Shown one piece after another: positions 1 to 10,782 of a DNA stretch of 64,000 bases. The number at the start of each line of letters is the position of its first letter. Positions within the stretch are counted from its first letter, which is position 1. The DNA comes from Gamarada debralockiae (Eukaryota > Ascomycota > Leotiomycetes > Helotiales > Hyphodiscaceae). The stretch lies in the NCBI GenBank assembly GCA_002803225.1, contig NXFV01000795.1, positions 1-64,000 on the forward strand. The letters are read 5' to 3'. The position numbers were made by a program, and so were the translations under genes. The notes beneath the pieces were generated by a model that was not told the origin of the DNA, made no database searches, and saw only the letters and a program-made list of their open reading frames with translations.

Positions 1-1326
1 GCGCACTACAGAATGTATACAAAAAACGAGATGTATAATTGCAATGTTATCTAAGTACTACTCCAGCTGCGAAGGCTATTTATCCCCTGCTGGCACGTGA
101 CGAAACTAGCTAAGCGAGGTTCTTACAATTGTAAGACCCACTAAAAACCTGAAAAGCGAGGCAACAACAACTCTTCCGACACATTTCCCCGCCACAATAT
201 CTTAGCTGTATAATTATATTAGTAGTACTTAAAGTATTAGGTTACTCTATAATCACCAGAGAATAGCTTATAGTTATATAGCTAATAGTCTTATATAAGT
301 CCTAGATTAACTAGTATATTAGCTTGCCTTAGTTCTATAATACTTATATATAGTAAAGCTTTTATTTTATTAGCCCTTAGCCTGCGCTTTGCCTAGTATA
401 CTCCTAAGATCTTTACTTATTCTCAGCCTTTAGTTTTGCCTATATATATCTTAGATAATATCCTCTTACTTACTTATATTAATTTAGCTAATCTATATAC
501 TATAAGCTAATATAATATAGGCCCTTTACTAGACTTTCGCCCTCTCCTCTACTATATACAGCTAATCTTGCTCTCTCTCTAGCTTTCTTCCTTATATTCT
601 TATATTTAGTTATTATAGTAATATCTCTACTTAGTAACTAGTATACTATTATTACTTTTTTAAATATCTTCTTATTTACATCCTTTATAAGCTCTTTGTC
701 CTCTTATTAGTATTACTTTAGCGTTTTACTCTTAGTTAATATAACTATCTCTTGTTTTTATTTTAATAAAATAACTACCTCTCTTACTACTCTTTAGGTA
801 TTTCCCTTAACTATATTAGTATAGCTCTAAAGAGTTACTAGGTTTTACTACCTCTTATTATTTTCTAGGATATATAGGGCATATTTAATGTCCTTTATAA
901 TCCTATTAAGGATCTCTTTCTTCTACTCTCTCTTTTCTAGTCTTACTCCTCTTACTAGTTTTCTAATAGTATTATATATATTTCTATATATCTTATACTT
1001 AAGATAATATATCTAAAGCTCTTAAGAAGGCTTTTATAATTTAAATAGCTTTGTTTATTATACTATTAATATCTCCTATTATATTAGTTATAGCTCTCTT
1101 TTAGCTACTCGCTAGCGACCGTCTGGCCTGCCTTAGTATTATAGCTTAGTTAGTTCGAATCAGTAGAGCTAGGGCTCTTGGAATAACTAGTTTATAAGTG
1201 AGTAATAGGTATTATAAGTTTTAATATTCTTTTCTCCTCTTTATACCTTATAACTCGAGTTTCAAAGTTAAAGAAGCTTAGATAAATAACATAGAATTCG
1301 CCTACTATAATATTAGCTTCTTATAT

Positions 1327-1510
1327 TGTAGCGGGGTTTTGTGGTCTATGCGCACGTGGTTCGCAGACACGTGATGCAGGACTAGGATAAATATCGCGTT
1401 GCGCATATACTTCATTCTTCAGGCAGTTTACACTCCAACAATACATTTATTACCTCTTGATTCACAGCGCAATCGGGACGCGCTTATACTCGCATTTCGT
1501 TCCTTCTACA
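1327..1510. mobile_element. Solo LTR (family A), copy 1
   Basis: A 184-bp segment of normal base composition inside RIP-like DNA starts TGTAGCGG and ends TTCTACA, the inverted TG...CA ends of an LTR. It is flanked on both sides by ATAT (1323-1326 and 1511-1514), consistent with a target-site duplication. A diverged copy of the same sequence lies in inverse orientation at 2854-3056. No internal retrotransposon region is attached, so a solo LTR left by recombination is the simplest reading. Confidence 0.65.
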
Positions 1511-1783
1511 ATATTATAAAGTAAAACCTACTTTTTCCTTATTTTAAAAGATACTACTATACTATATAATAGGCTAACTACACAGCCCTAGTCTCCTTGT
1601 CAATTATAACAAGATTACTATAAGCTTAAATAAAGTAATTAAAATCTATAATAATCTTCTTTTAATCTTATTTAGTATTATCTAATATAAATATAATACC
1701 TTCCTGCAATTCTTTAATATATAAAGGTTATCTTATGTATATAATTTACTTAAACATTCTCTCTATTATATTAAGTCGTTTAG

Positions 1784-1980
1784 TGTTGAACAGTTATGAC
1801 CTGTATCACGTAGATATAGCAACAGAGCAGGGCTAGGGCTAGAAGGTAGAGTACTTTGTATTAGTTTCGCGTTGGGAGAGAAGGAGAGCTGTTCTCTCCC
1901 GAGATATTTACTCTCGCGTATGTTACGTGGACGCGCCACACGCTTAGCTCGATGGGCTGCACTAACACAACGTTTCAACA
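1784..1980. mobile_element. Solo LTR (family B) with 5-bp TSD
   Basis: This 197-bp segment begins TGTTGAAC and ends GTTTCAACA, so the ends form a short inverted repeat with TG...CA termini. The 5-bp TTTAG lies immediately before (1779-1783) and after (1981-1985), a perfect target-site duplication. TGTTGAA-type ends resemble Copia LTRs. It is not TA-mutated although its surroundings are, suggesting insertion after the surrounding DNA was degraded. Confidence 0.75.
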
Positions 1981-2853
1981 TTTAGCTCCTTTAACTTTAT
2001 TAAGAAGTTAATTATATATTTAGCTTAAACTCTATAGTATATTTTATAATATTTTTCGTATACTATAATTAAATTTAGGCTTATATAAGTCGTCAAGCTA
2101 AAACTCGATTTATAAGAACTTAATAAAGAATAAGTTATTGTTCTTAAGGTAAGAAGACAAAGAGTTAAAGAGAGAACTAGTACTTATATTCCTTTAGCGC
2201 CTCTTATTAACTCTTATATAATTAACTCTTTTAAGGCTAAATCTTAGATAACTAAAGATCCTTTAAATATTTAGTGTCTTATAGATACTTATATAGAGCT
2301 ATTAATATCTAAAGTAATAATAGAGGGCGATATTAGTATATATAAAAACTAAGTACTTAGCTTTAGTTGAAGCAAATAGCTAGGCTCTTCTTAGCTAGTA
2401 ATAAAAAGCTTAATAGATTATAAAGTATTATTAAGTAATTATTTAATACTAGAACAAATGAGTTTTTAAGATACTTTATTTTCTTTATTAAGGCTATTTA
2501 AGATAAGGTAAAACGGATCAAAAAAGAGCTTGATAGACTATTAAAATATTTTAAGGGCCTTTAAGTGATCTATAATATATTCTCTATTATAATTAACTTA
2601 TTTAACTTTAGATATAAGATACTTTAAAATTATTTCTACTTTTTCTAGTACTTACTATACTAAAGTACTAAATATACTTACAAGTTCGAGGGTTCGTTTA
2701 TTAAAGTAATTATAATAGTAGAAAATCATAATCTTAGTTATACTAAGCAAATCGATAACACTTAATACTAGGATTAATTTCCTATAGCTAGCTAAATTAG
2801 TTAAGTAATATCCGAGAAAGAGAACAAAAAATGACTTACAAATACTATAGTAG

Positions 2854-3056
2854 TGTAATGGGATAGAAGTGTTTGACTGCGAATCAAGTGGTAATGACTG
2901 TATTGTTGGTGATGGAGTGTGAACTGCCTGAAGAAGTAAAATACAAAGTAAGCTCCCCTTAAATAAGGAGAGCTGCGCTAAGAACGGAACAACGCAAGCC
3001 CGTGCCGCTGGACCCATGCGACCCCCCACGTGACCCTGCAGTTCTACCCCGTCACA
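2854..3056. mobile_element. Solo LTR (family A), inverted diverged copy 2
   Basis: The segment starts TGTAATGG and ends CCGTCACA and is flanked by GTAG on both sides (2850-2853, 3057-3060). Blocks such as GAATCAAG, TATTGTTGG and AACTGCCTGAAGAA match the reverse complement of the LTR at 1327-1510 in the same order. It contains a near-perfect palindrome at 2951-2974 (AGCTCCCCTTA / TAAGGAGAGCT). It ends about 100 bp before the stop codon of the MFS gene, so it may affect that gene's 3' end. Confidence 0.6.
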
Positions 3057-3154
3057 GTAGTATAAGACAGCCGAGAATTAAACTGATTTTTGCTATTCCC
3101 TATACTCATGACATATAGTAAGCCAGATGCCTGTTCCTTCATATCTTGATCCTT

Positions 3155-5272
3155 TTAACTTCCGATGCCGATTTTGGCAATTGATCTTTGATAGCTTTGA
3201 AAGTAGCTTTTATAAGCGTAGGCGTCCTGTGCTCCTCTCGTTGCCGCAGCCACAATTGCTGGTGTGACACCGGGCACTGTCAGGATACTCTTTGGTGTGA
3301 TGAGGAAAGTTGCGACGAATTCCATTGCATCTGCGGCAGGCAAGCCTGCTGTGACAGCAGCCTTCCCAACATATTCAGGAAGCGACTTCCCGAGTTTCTC
3401 CGAGAAGATATTGTAGTGAATTGTATATCCGATTGAACCACCGATGACACGGATCGACAAGGAGAGAGCGACGGTCGTTGCAATGAGACTGTCGGAGCAA
3501 ACTGTGATGGCGATGGTGGATGGCGGGACGAGAACACCTCCAACGCCAAAACCTGCAATCGTGCCAAGGGCAACAGCCGTCTTGGGGTTGGTTGGATTTA
3601 CGACCGCAAGTGCGCCTCCGAAAGCAGCTGAAGACGGGTCAGTCTCGTTCGAGTGATAGAAGACATGGACTTACTTATAATTATACAAGATGCGATCATC
3701 AGCTCTCTATTGTTGTTTTTGAAGATAGACAAAGCCCAGTTTACTACCGTCACTCCTGTAGTGACACTGATACCGTAACCAAGGCCTTTCAGTCCAACTT
3801 GTATTGGGTCCGGATTATAGACATCAGTGAAGGTAAGAGGGAAGACTGGAGAAGAAATCAGTCATTGGCGAATTTGTATGATTTGCTTCAGGAGCTCACA
3901 ATTAATAAGGGAATAGAAGTTCATTCCCGCGACGAATAGAAGTAGGAAAGTGACCCCAATAGTTCGCTGCCCTTGGAAAAGCTCCCTTGGAACCATGGGA
4001 ATCTCGGCACCCTTCCACTCCCAGAGAATGAAAGTAATGATCAAGACGATGCCAATAATCAACTGGGCTAGAACATAGCCGCTGCTCCATGGATGTGTAT
4101 AGCCACCTGCCTGAAGGGCAACGAGGCTGTATGATATGTCAGTCAAGCAACATTTGAATGCAATACAGGTGTTGGTATTTTACATACAATAATGCGTTTC
4201 CAGTGATTGAAAGAACGGCACCAAGCCAATCTATTTTCTTCAAAGTCTGCATCTTACTCTCTTTTTCGAGGACAATATGTTTCTCGGGGAAGTAGGTGAA
4301 CAACATGCCTACGAAAGCCACAAAGTTGTAGATTCTGTTCGCGGAGTTCAGAATCAGTGCAAAGCTTTGACTAGCATGGGACTTACAAGGAAATCCAATA
4401 ACACCATCGCCAGCCCTGGGAAGTGCGAGTGGACAGGAGTTGAGAGTACAAGACGTATGGGGTGAAGGGGATGAAGAAAGAGACGATGCCTCCGAGGTAA
4501 AGTCCGCGATGCTTCACGGGCACGAGCTCGGCCACATTGTGTGCTTGTCAGCATTTAACTCTCGATAGCGATTTTTGAAACATACCCTCCAAGAGCTGTC
4601 AACTCTCCCTGCAAGATCTCGGAGTCAGTATTGCCTAACAAGGTAGAATTTGGGGTTATGACACTGTCTCATGAGCTGTCCATTCCCAAAACAGATCTAG
4701 AGAGTTTAAAACTCGCGAGACATCCGTAGTAGGAAATAGTATTCCGAGAAATAGGGACACCTACAATTCCAGCTCCAGCCCCTGCAATGGACATTCCAGC
4801 CACCGCTTGACCGAAATGCTGAGCAGTCGCTACCACTACCAGACCAACCATGATGAGGAGCGATCCGATGAGAGTAATGTTTCGACGGCCGAAAATATCC
4901 GTCAGATATCCAGAGAATGGTGCAACTGAGGCCACCGCAAGGGTGTTACAGACGGGAATCCAGCTTGAGGAAGTTAAAGCAGCACCACCGAGATCTGGGG
5001 CCATGTAGGACAATATTCCGCCTGTGAAGAACAGGGGAATTTGAGAACCTGGAGAATGGTGAGCAAAGGATGACGTTAATTTTAGAGGAAAGGGAGAACT
5101 GACCAACCCAGAGTATGGACAACGAGACAGTTGCGATTATCTGGCGGGTACTCCATTTCACATTATTTTTCTTGCCATTTTCGGTATAGGATTCAATGTG
5201 CGAATTTCTTGGGTCGTTGTGATAGAACTCTTTCTCTTCTGGAGTTGAAGAATCCATGGTAGTCTGATACAT
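3155..5272 (-). CDS. TRI12-type MFS efflux transporter (damaged)
   Basis: This is a major-facilitator transporter of the 14-helix drug/toxin-efflux group that includes the TRI12 pumps; it would export a small molecule across the plasma membrane by proton antiport. The model has eight exons: 5272-5104, 5048-4765, 4608-4586, 4536-4387, 4334-4188, 4126-3900, 3845-3675 and 3627-3155, about 547 aa. A charged N-terminus is followed by helices; DIFGRRNITLIG is the conserved loop after TM2 and GAGAGIGELTAL the later glycine-rich motif. Two oddities: the acceptor before the 4536 exon reads AA instead of AG where frame continuity demands it, and the C-terminus ends soon after the 13th helix region, lacking the last helix and tail normal in TRI12. 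It shares an ~800-bp divergent promoter with a Zn2Cys6 gene. The substrate cannot be told. Confidence 0.8.
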
Positions 5273-5398
5273 GACTTGCTTGAAAGTTTGTGGGATGTGG
5301 GAGCTTTCGTCTAGAAAATTTTATATGCAACAGTGACCAGCAATGGGGAGGATGTTGGGGGAATGAGAGCGAAATATAGCTCCCTTACGGTCTGCGGT

Positions 5399-5418
5399 CG
5401 GAGAGCCAAAGCTCTCCG
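5399..5418. promoter_or_regulatory. CGG-N14-CCG perfect palindrome
   Basis: CGGAGAGC and GCTCTCCG form a perfect 8-bp inverted repeat around CAAA. It lies about 130 bp upstream of the MFS start codon, between the divergently transcribed pump and the Zn2Cys6 regulator. Paired CGG/CCG triplets are typical binuclear-cluster binding sites, so autoregulatory or pump control by the neighbour is plausible. Binding is inferred, not shown. Confidence 0.45.
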
Positions 5419-5563
5419 CCGTCCCCAATTAAACGCCCTCCCCCGCATATTTGATCAGATCCATCAACCAAGAGCTGGAGTCTAAACTGGCGCTTACCAT
5501 ATTCGTAGAAAGCTGATTCCCCAAACTTTAAGTTGGGACACTTTGGTCTCTCCTGGCTCTTGG

Positions 5564-5771
5564 ACCGATATTACTCGGTACGGAGAAGGGCAGCTGCGGG
5601 GCTGCGTCAGCCTGCGTGACTGACTGATGTCCATTTTCTGGGGTACATTTCTGCGAGGCAAAACATGGCTGGCCACGAATATCCAAAAATGCTCGAAGAG
5701 GCTAGATCGACGATGGCTGCGGGCGTTTTAGCTCGGTTTGGTATTACCGACTTGCCATGGATTATCGGTAA
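5564..5771. promoter_or_regulatory. Cluster of ACCGA/TCGGT half-sites
   Basis: ACCGA-N6-TCGGT (5564-5579), TCGGT-N8-ACCGA (5733-5750) and TTACCGA-N14-TCGGTAA (5744-5771) share the same half-site in alternating orientation. They sit in the middle of the shared promoter of the pump and the regulator. The recurrence suggests an operator recognised by a dimeric zinc-cluster protein, but spacing differs between pairs. Confidence 0.4.
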
Positions 5772-6069
5772 CTTTGAAGGATCCCCGCACCCCGCCATTT
5801 AGCGTGGGGATTGGGCCCAACCCACAGTGTGGGGTCCGGGAAGGAACAAGGAAAGTTGGACCTTATCCGACATTCAGTCCCCTCCGAGCTAAGAAAATTT
5901 CATCCAAAGTGCTGTTCAACACGTCTCGCGATAGAATCAAGAGTATGTAAGCCTCAATACGATTTACTCAACAAACCGCCTTCCCTAAATCCATGGAGTT
6001 TTCAGTCCACAGCCCTTGTGGAATCCCCGTTCACAACACACCTTAAGTACTATACTTTCACGCTAGACT

Positions 6070-8762
6070 ATGGAGGTCGACGACTTTAACCAATTGACCG
6101 AGTTTGTCATCGATCAATCAACACCTGAATCAGATGAGGAAACCCGTGTTGAAGAGAGTCGTGATGCCACTGATGCAGCGACGCCATCTCGTGATTCGGC
6201 TCCCAGGGGTCGGATCATTCGAAGGCGAGCTCGCAAAGCATGTGTTGCATGTCATAAAAGGTACAATTCAATGCTGCCTTTGAATTGAATCGAGTGCTAA
6301 TTATGCTGCAGGAAAGTACGGTGCGATGTGTTGAGTAGGGGGCATACCTGTACAAATTGTCGTTTGGACGGCATAACATGTGTGATTCGATCCGGGTAAG
6401 ATTCAATTGAGGGATTACTTAAACTAGGATGAAATATTGACGATATGTTATGCAGGGGCAAGAGGATGCAAGGTGAACCACCCGGCCCCGTGGAGGAAGT
6501 TCCAGTGAGCTCTCCCGCAGAAATCAGAGGATCGCAATTAGCACCTCCCACCGACACGCCGGTGACTATCTCCCCTTTCGCAGTGGAGACTTTTGAGAAG
6601 AAGCTTCCTGGTGGCACTTCTGCTGGACCCTATCCCACGCCATCCACTCAACCATTCCTGTTCAATAGTTCAACCCAGCTTAGCTCGCAGACTGATATGA
6701 TGTTCGCATATTTCGATTTTCTGGAGGCGGAAACACTGTCGCACGTTGCACCGGAAGACTTCAAATTCCTCGAATACAAGGGCTGTTTTCACCTTCCATC
6801 GGGACCCATACTCGACGACCTTGTTCGTGAATACTTTCTCCATGTTCATCCGGTGCTCCCCGTTATCGATGAGCGGGCATTTTGGGAAATGTATTTCCCC
6901 ACTGGGCGGCGAGCTGTGCATAGGAGGATCCCTCTGTTTGTGTTCAGAGCGATGTTGTTTGTGAGCTGTAGCGTAAGTGTTCAGTGGAGGGCCTGGGTTA
7001 CAATGTTTACTGATGGAGTATTTTACAGTTCGCATCAGAAAATACCATTCGCCGGCTAGGATTCCGAAGCGCAGTCGAAGCGCGAAGCTGCATGTACCGA
7101 CGTGCTAAGCTGCTTTACGACTTTGATACGACGTCTGATCCAATTGCGCTTTCTCAAGGAGCACTGGTCTTGACTTACTATTCCTCAGACCGTGAGCCGG
7201 TAAGTAGACTTTGAAGAATGTAGAAGTTGGCTGACCAATCCTCAAAAAGCTGGCCAACACATTGTGGCTACGGTTAGCGATTCAATATGCGAACTCAGTG
7301 AATGTGTCTATGTATGAGCAGGACACTACAATTTCAACTGAAGAACGTCTTATTCGAAAAAGACTATGGTGGTAAGCAAAGGTCCCTAGATATTCGGCCC
7401 ATATGAAGCTGATAAGATCTAGGTGTCTTATCTTGAGAGATAGAATACTTCCCCTGGGCGTTCGACGGCCCATTCAGATTACAAGCGAGAATTTCAACTT
7501 CTCTCAGCCGAAACTCTCCGAGAGTGATCTTGAACCTGAGTTCGGAAGCTCTCGCGTATATGACAGAGAGACTAAAATCGACCTCGCGCGCATCTTCTTG
7601 GCTCAGCTGGATCTTGCAGTTGAGCTCACCGATGCCATTTCATTTGTTTATCCAGTGAATGGATTCAGATCTTTCGATCAACTGGATTACAATACCATGC
7701 TGTCGATGCCCACCAAAATCGAACAGTGCAAGAGGAATTTGGATAAGTGGCATTCGAATTTCAAGAAATCGGTCTCACCTGAAGCTTTGTCAAACAAACA
7801 CAAATCGGTTTCTTTGTACAGCGGCTTGAACTCCATATATTACCAGTGAGTGCTTCTCCGAACTGCTGAACTTTCAGCTGCTGATCAACCTTTTTAGATC
7901 GGCTCGAGCAGCGCTTTGTCAATGTGAATCCTTCATGCTCCAAGCAGACGACTCGACAACGCACGAACTGCGGATGAAGGAGCTCGGAAGCGCGCTTCAC
8001 TCTTCCGTGGCAAGCATTTCAGAAACTGTGCGGGAGTTTGTCCAGCTCGACGTGGCAAAATATTTACCAGTTAGCGTGTGGGTTCAAAACACTACAAAGC
8101 CACATTCATTCACTGATGCAGTGATGTCTTCTAGCGTTGCATATATGGCTCTGCCTATCATTTTGAACTCGCTCGACCTGCAAAATCTGTCTCTAACAAA
8201 TGCAAGAACAGAAGGAAAACGACGTCAACTTCGGCTCTTGAATGAAGCAATGGATCTCTGCCATGAGCGGTACACCGGTACCATTGCAGCAAATAGTGTC
8301 ATCAAGAGGACTATCGAGGTTGCTCGCTCAGAGCAGGACTCCGCACAGGTTCGGAGCAATGCGTCTACGTCTCTAATGCGCTCAAATCCGAATATCCAGG
8401 ATTGGTTCGAAGTATTTGTGAGCAAACCGACGCAGTATCTCCGAATTTCGTTCTCAATTGATATGTCCCTCTCTACGGGCCGGTATCCAGAGACAGATGA
8501 TCTTCCGCAACGCTTGTCCCTGCATACTCGCCTGATTCCTAGCCATTCGATCCCACAGTCGCTGACGCCCGTTGTTGAGGAACTGCCGACGGGAACTGAC
8601 GTACTTGACGAGGCTGCGATGTTGGGTCCGACGAGAAATAGCCACTTAGATTATTTTGACTTTAATGAACCGCTAACTTGGGAAAGATCTTGTGGCAGTC
8701 CTTGGAATGGCCAGACGGTAGATAAAATCTTGGACGAGGTTTTGGGCGGAGGAAGATTCTAG
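6070..8762 (+). CDS. Zn2Cys6 fungal transcription factor
   Basis: This is a fungal-specific binuclear zinc-cluster regulator. Seven exons (6070-6260, 6312-6395, 6456-6972, 7029-7199, 7250-7371, 7423-7845, 7898-8762) give about 790 aa. Residues 58-87 hold the six cysteines with spacing C-X2-C-X6-C-X8-C-X2-C-X6-C, split by an intron after the second cysteine as often seen, and preceded by a basic stretch. The middle of the protein matches the fungal transcription-factor domain (an FLHVHPVLPVIDERAFW-like start, then ANTLWLRLAIQYA). The acidic N-terminus and C-terminal region look disordered. All exons splice in frame, so the gene appears intact. Divergent placement next to the MFS pump suggests it controls that pump; cutinase-factor-like regulators have this overall plan, but the target is unknown. 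Confidence 0.9.
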
Positions 8763-8784
8763 GGTGGCACGAATGCGTAGAGTA

Positions 8785-9056
8785 CGAAGGCGAGCGGCAG
8801 GAAATTCGTCCCATTTTTTAAAACGCCGGGAACCTCAAAATCTCTACATTCGCGCGACTTTATATAAAATGCAATATTATCATAACCCTTTAATTTTAAG
8901 CTTATAAAAATTATTAAAGTAAATGTATCTTTTGTGCGATTTTAAATCAGTCTAATTGATATTGTAATTATAAAATAATTATTCTTATAGCCCCTACGAA
9001 TCTTGGATTTTTTTCGCTTAATTGATATGGACGAATTTCCATGCCGCTCGCCTTCG
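8785..9056. mobile_element. TA-flanked MITE, about 30-bp TIRs
   Basis: The sequence begins CGAAGGCGAGCGGCA followed by GGAAATTCGTCC, and ends with the reverse complement of the same two blocks, with one extra base between them. TA dinucleotides border both ends (8783-8784, 9057-9058), as for Tc1/mariner/pogo-type insertions. The ~200-bp interior is very AT-rich and non-coding. It is a 272-bp non-autonomous element placed 22 bp downstream of the zinc-cluster gene stop, probably within its 3' UTR or terminator region. Confidence 0.8.
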
Positions 9057-9535
9057 TAGTGATGATCCGAAGCGCTTGCGTTCTCAACAGCAGTCGATGC
9101 GGCGGGCTACAACGCAAGTAAGCAATGCATCAGCCTTTCGCATGCCAAGACCATACCGAGTAGCTCGCTCTCTCGGATTTAGTAGGCATTTTGGAGGTGA
9201 AAGCTTGTGAACAGAGGCCTGGCAGCCAGTCACCGTGCGCCCCAGCCACCTAGTGCGCAACTAGAAACAGCCCCCTGCCTAGCCTCGTTAATCCTGGCAG
9301 CACGTTCACCAACCACCCAATATCATTGGACGCCTGGAGAAACTAACGCTGCAAGGCTGACAGCATGTTGTCAGAACAACCAGCCTCCCCAAATTTCATG
9401 ACACCCTCAATCGCCTTATCTATCCCCAGAAATGCTCCATCCAAGACGTCCTCTCCATCTTCTGTCTCTCCAATCCATTCACAGAATTTCCAAGAACACA
9501 TTCATTACTCTAAATCTTGATCCGACATTTCGACA

Positions 9536-10474
9536 ATGGCAACCGCTGCACCACCCTCCGCACCACCTAAAGTGCACCCAGGCGAACGCCTCGCGAACTT
9601 CTTCGATAACTTCTTCAAGACCATCGTCGCAATCTCTACCTTCGGTTCATCCCTCACATTCACAAAGATCGTACAAACACCTGTCGTTCCCTGGGTTGAT
9701 TACGGCTTCTCCAAAATCTCAATCCAGTATTTCCTCTGCAACGCATTCCTTTTCTTCGTGCTGGACCTCGGAATTACGTCTTTCGCCGCCGCTGCTTTGA
9801 CTCTCTACCGCGAGAAGGCTGTAGAGTGGTTTGGCACGAATGAGAGTAGGGAGAGGACAGTGGTGATGTGGTATGCGACGGTTGTCAGCGGGGTGTTGTT
9901 CGGGCTGCTCATTGCGGCGTTTGTGTTTGTTGCGTTGGTGATTGTGGCGTATTCGGGACCAGCGGGCTGGTGTGCACTTGGGGCTGTGACTTGCTTCGGT
10001 GCTTTGGGGTTTGGGACTATTTTGTGGCAGAGTCCCATTTTTAGGGCTAGCATTGGGTCGGATGGGGATACGATCACGACTGACATGAGGATCTATGGGT
10101 ACATGGATGAGAAGAGGGATCGATACACGACGCCGACGAAGAAAAGGAAGCAATCCGATAATTACACCCCCGACAGAAGGCAAGATTATGGATACACTGG
10201 CGATAGAAGACAAGGTCCTGGATATACGAGCGATAGGAGGCAAGATGATGGATATGCGAATGGAAGGGCTGATATTGGATACGACAGCGAGAAACAGATG
10301 GCAGCGGACGGGAGATATGTGGATGAGAGACTAAGCTGGGGAAGCACAACAGTGCCTCATGTGCCTGTGACCGCAGCAGATCACTATTACGAGGAACGTC
10401 GTCATAGTCGGGCAAGGCGAATGTCCATCCCAGCTCCGAAGTACTATGAGTATGAAGATGAGCAGCGAGTCTGA
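9536..10474 (+). CDS. Tetraspan membrane protein with repeat tail
   Basis: An intronless 312-aa ORF. After a short Ala/Pro-rich start, four hydrophobic segments can be seen at about residues 32-52 (weaker), 60-85, 103-130 and 135-160. The C-terminal half is hydrophilic, Arg/Asp/Tyr-rich, and holds a tandem of roughly 11-residue units built on Y-T-x-D-R-R-Q-x-x-G (about residues 205-245). I do not recognise a named family; it looks like a conserved small fungal membrane protein with a cytosolic repeat tail. The ATG at 9536 is followed directly by a coherent frame, and upstream DNA is CT/AC-rich as in fungal promoters. No function should be assigned. Confidence 0.8.
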   Translation: MATAAPPSAPPKVHPGERLANFFDNFFKTIVAISTFGSSLTFTKIVQTPVVPWVDYGFSKISIQYFLCNAFLFFVLDLGITSFAAAALTLYREKAVEWFGTNESRERTVVMWYATVVSGVLFGLLIAAFVFVALVIVAYSGPAGWCALGAVTCFGALGFGTILWQSPIFRASIGSDGDTITTDMRIYGYMDEKRDRYTTPTKKRKQSDNYTPDRRQDYGYTGDRRQGPGYTSDRRQDDGYANGRADIGYDSEKQMAADGRYVDERLSWGSTTVPHVPVTAADHYYEERRHSRARRMSIPAPKYYEYEDEQRV

Positions 10475-10782
10475 TATATGGCTGGACCATGCCCTTGTAC
10501 CTTAAATAGCTTTGTAGAATAATATGATAATACGATCAAATAATGGAATCTTCATGGCCTAGATTTGAGAAGTCTTGAATGCACTTGTTACTTAAGATCT
10601 AAGTTTTCCACACTGCAGATGGGACGGATGAGGAGTATCAGAGGCCCTATTAAATGTGGCAACGGAATATGTATAAATTCCCTAGCCATCTACTGGCAAG
10701 AACTCAATCTTGTTCCATATATAAAAAATTATTGTCATGGCGATCGCGAATTGCGACCGTGGTGATAGCATGAACGGCTACT

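Larger units (their letters stand above)
1..2853. repeat. AT-rich, RIP-like degenerate repeat DNA
   Basis: Long runs built from TA, TTA, CTA and TAG words dominate about 215-1322, 1511-1778 and 1986-2853, with no usable reading frame. TpA enrichment with CpA/TpG loss is the hallmark of repeat-induced point mutation in Pezizomycotina, so this is most likely mutated transposon DNA. Islands of ordinary composition interrupt it: about 50-210 (unidentified) and the solo LTRs listed separately. I could not identify the parent element. Confidence concerns the repeat/RIP nature, not the family. Confidence 0.75.

Noticed and set aside
1100..1165. GTTCGAATC-like B box suggesting a tRNA gene
   Set aside because: No A box or foldable cloverleaf at the right distance; lies in RIP-like DNA.
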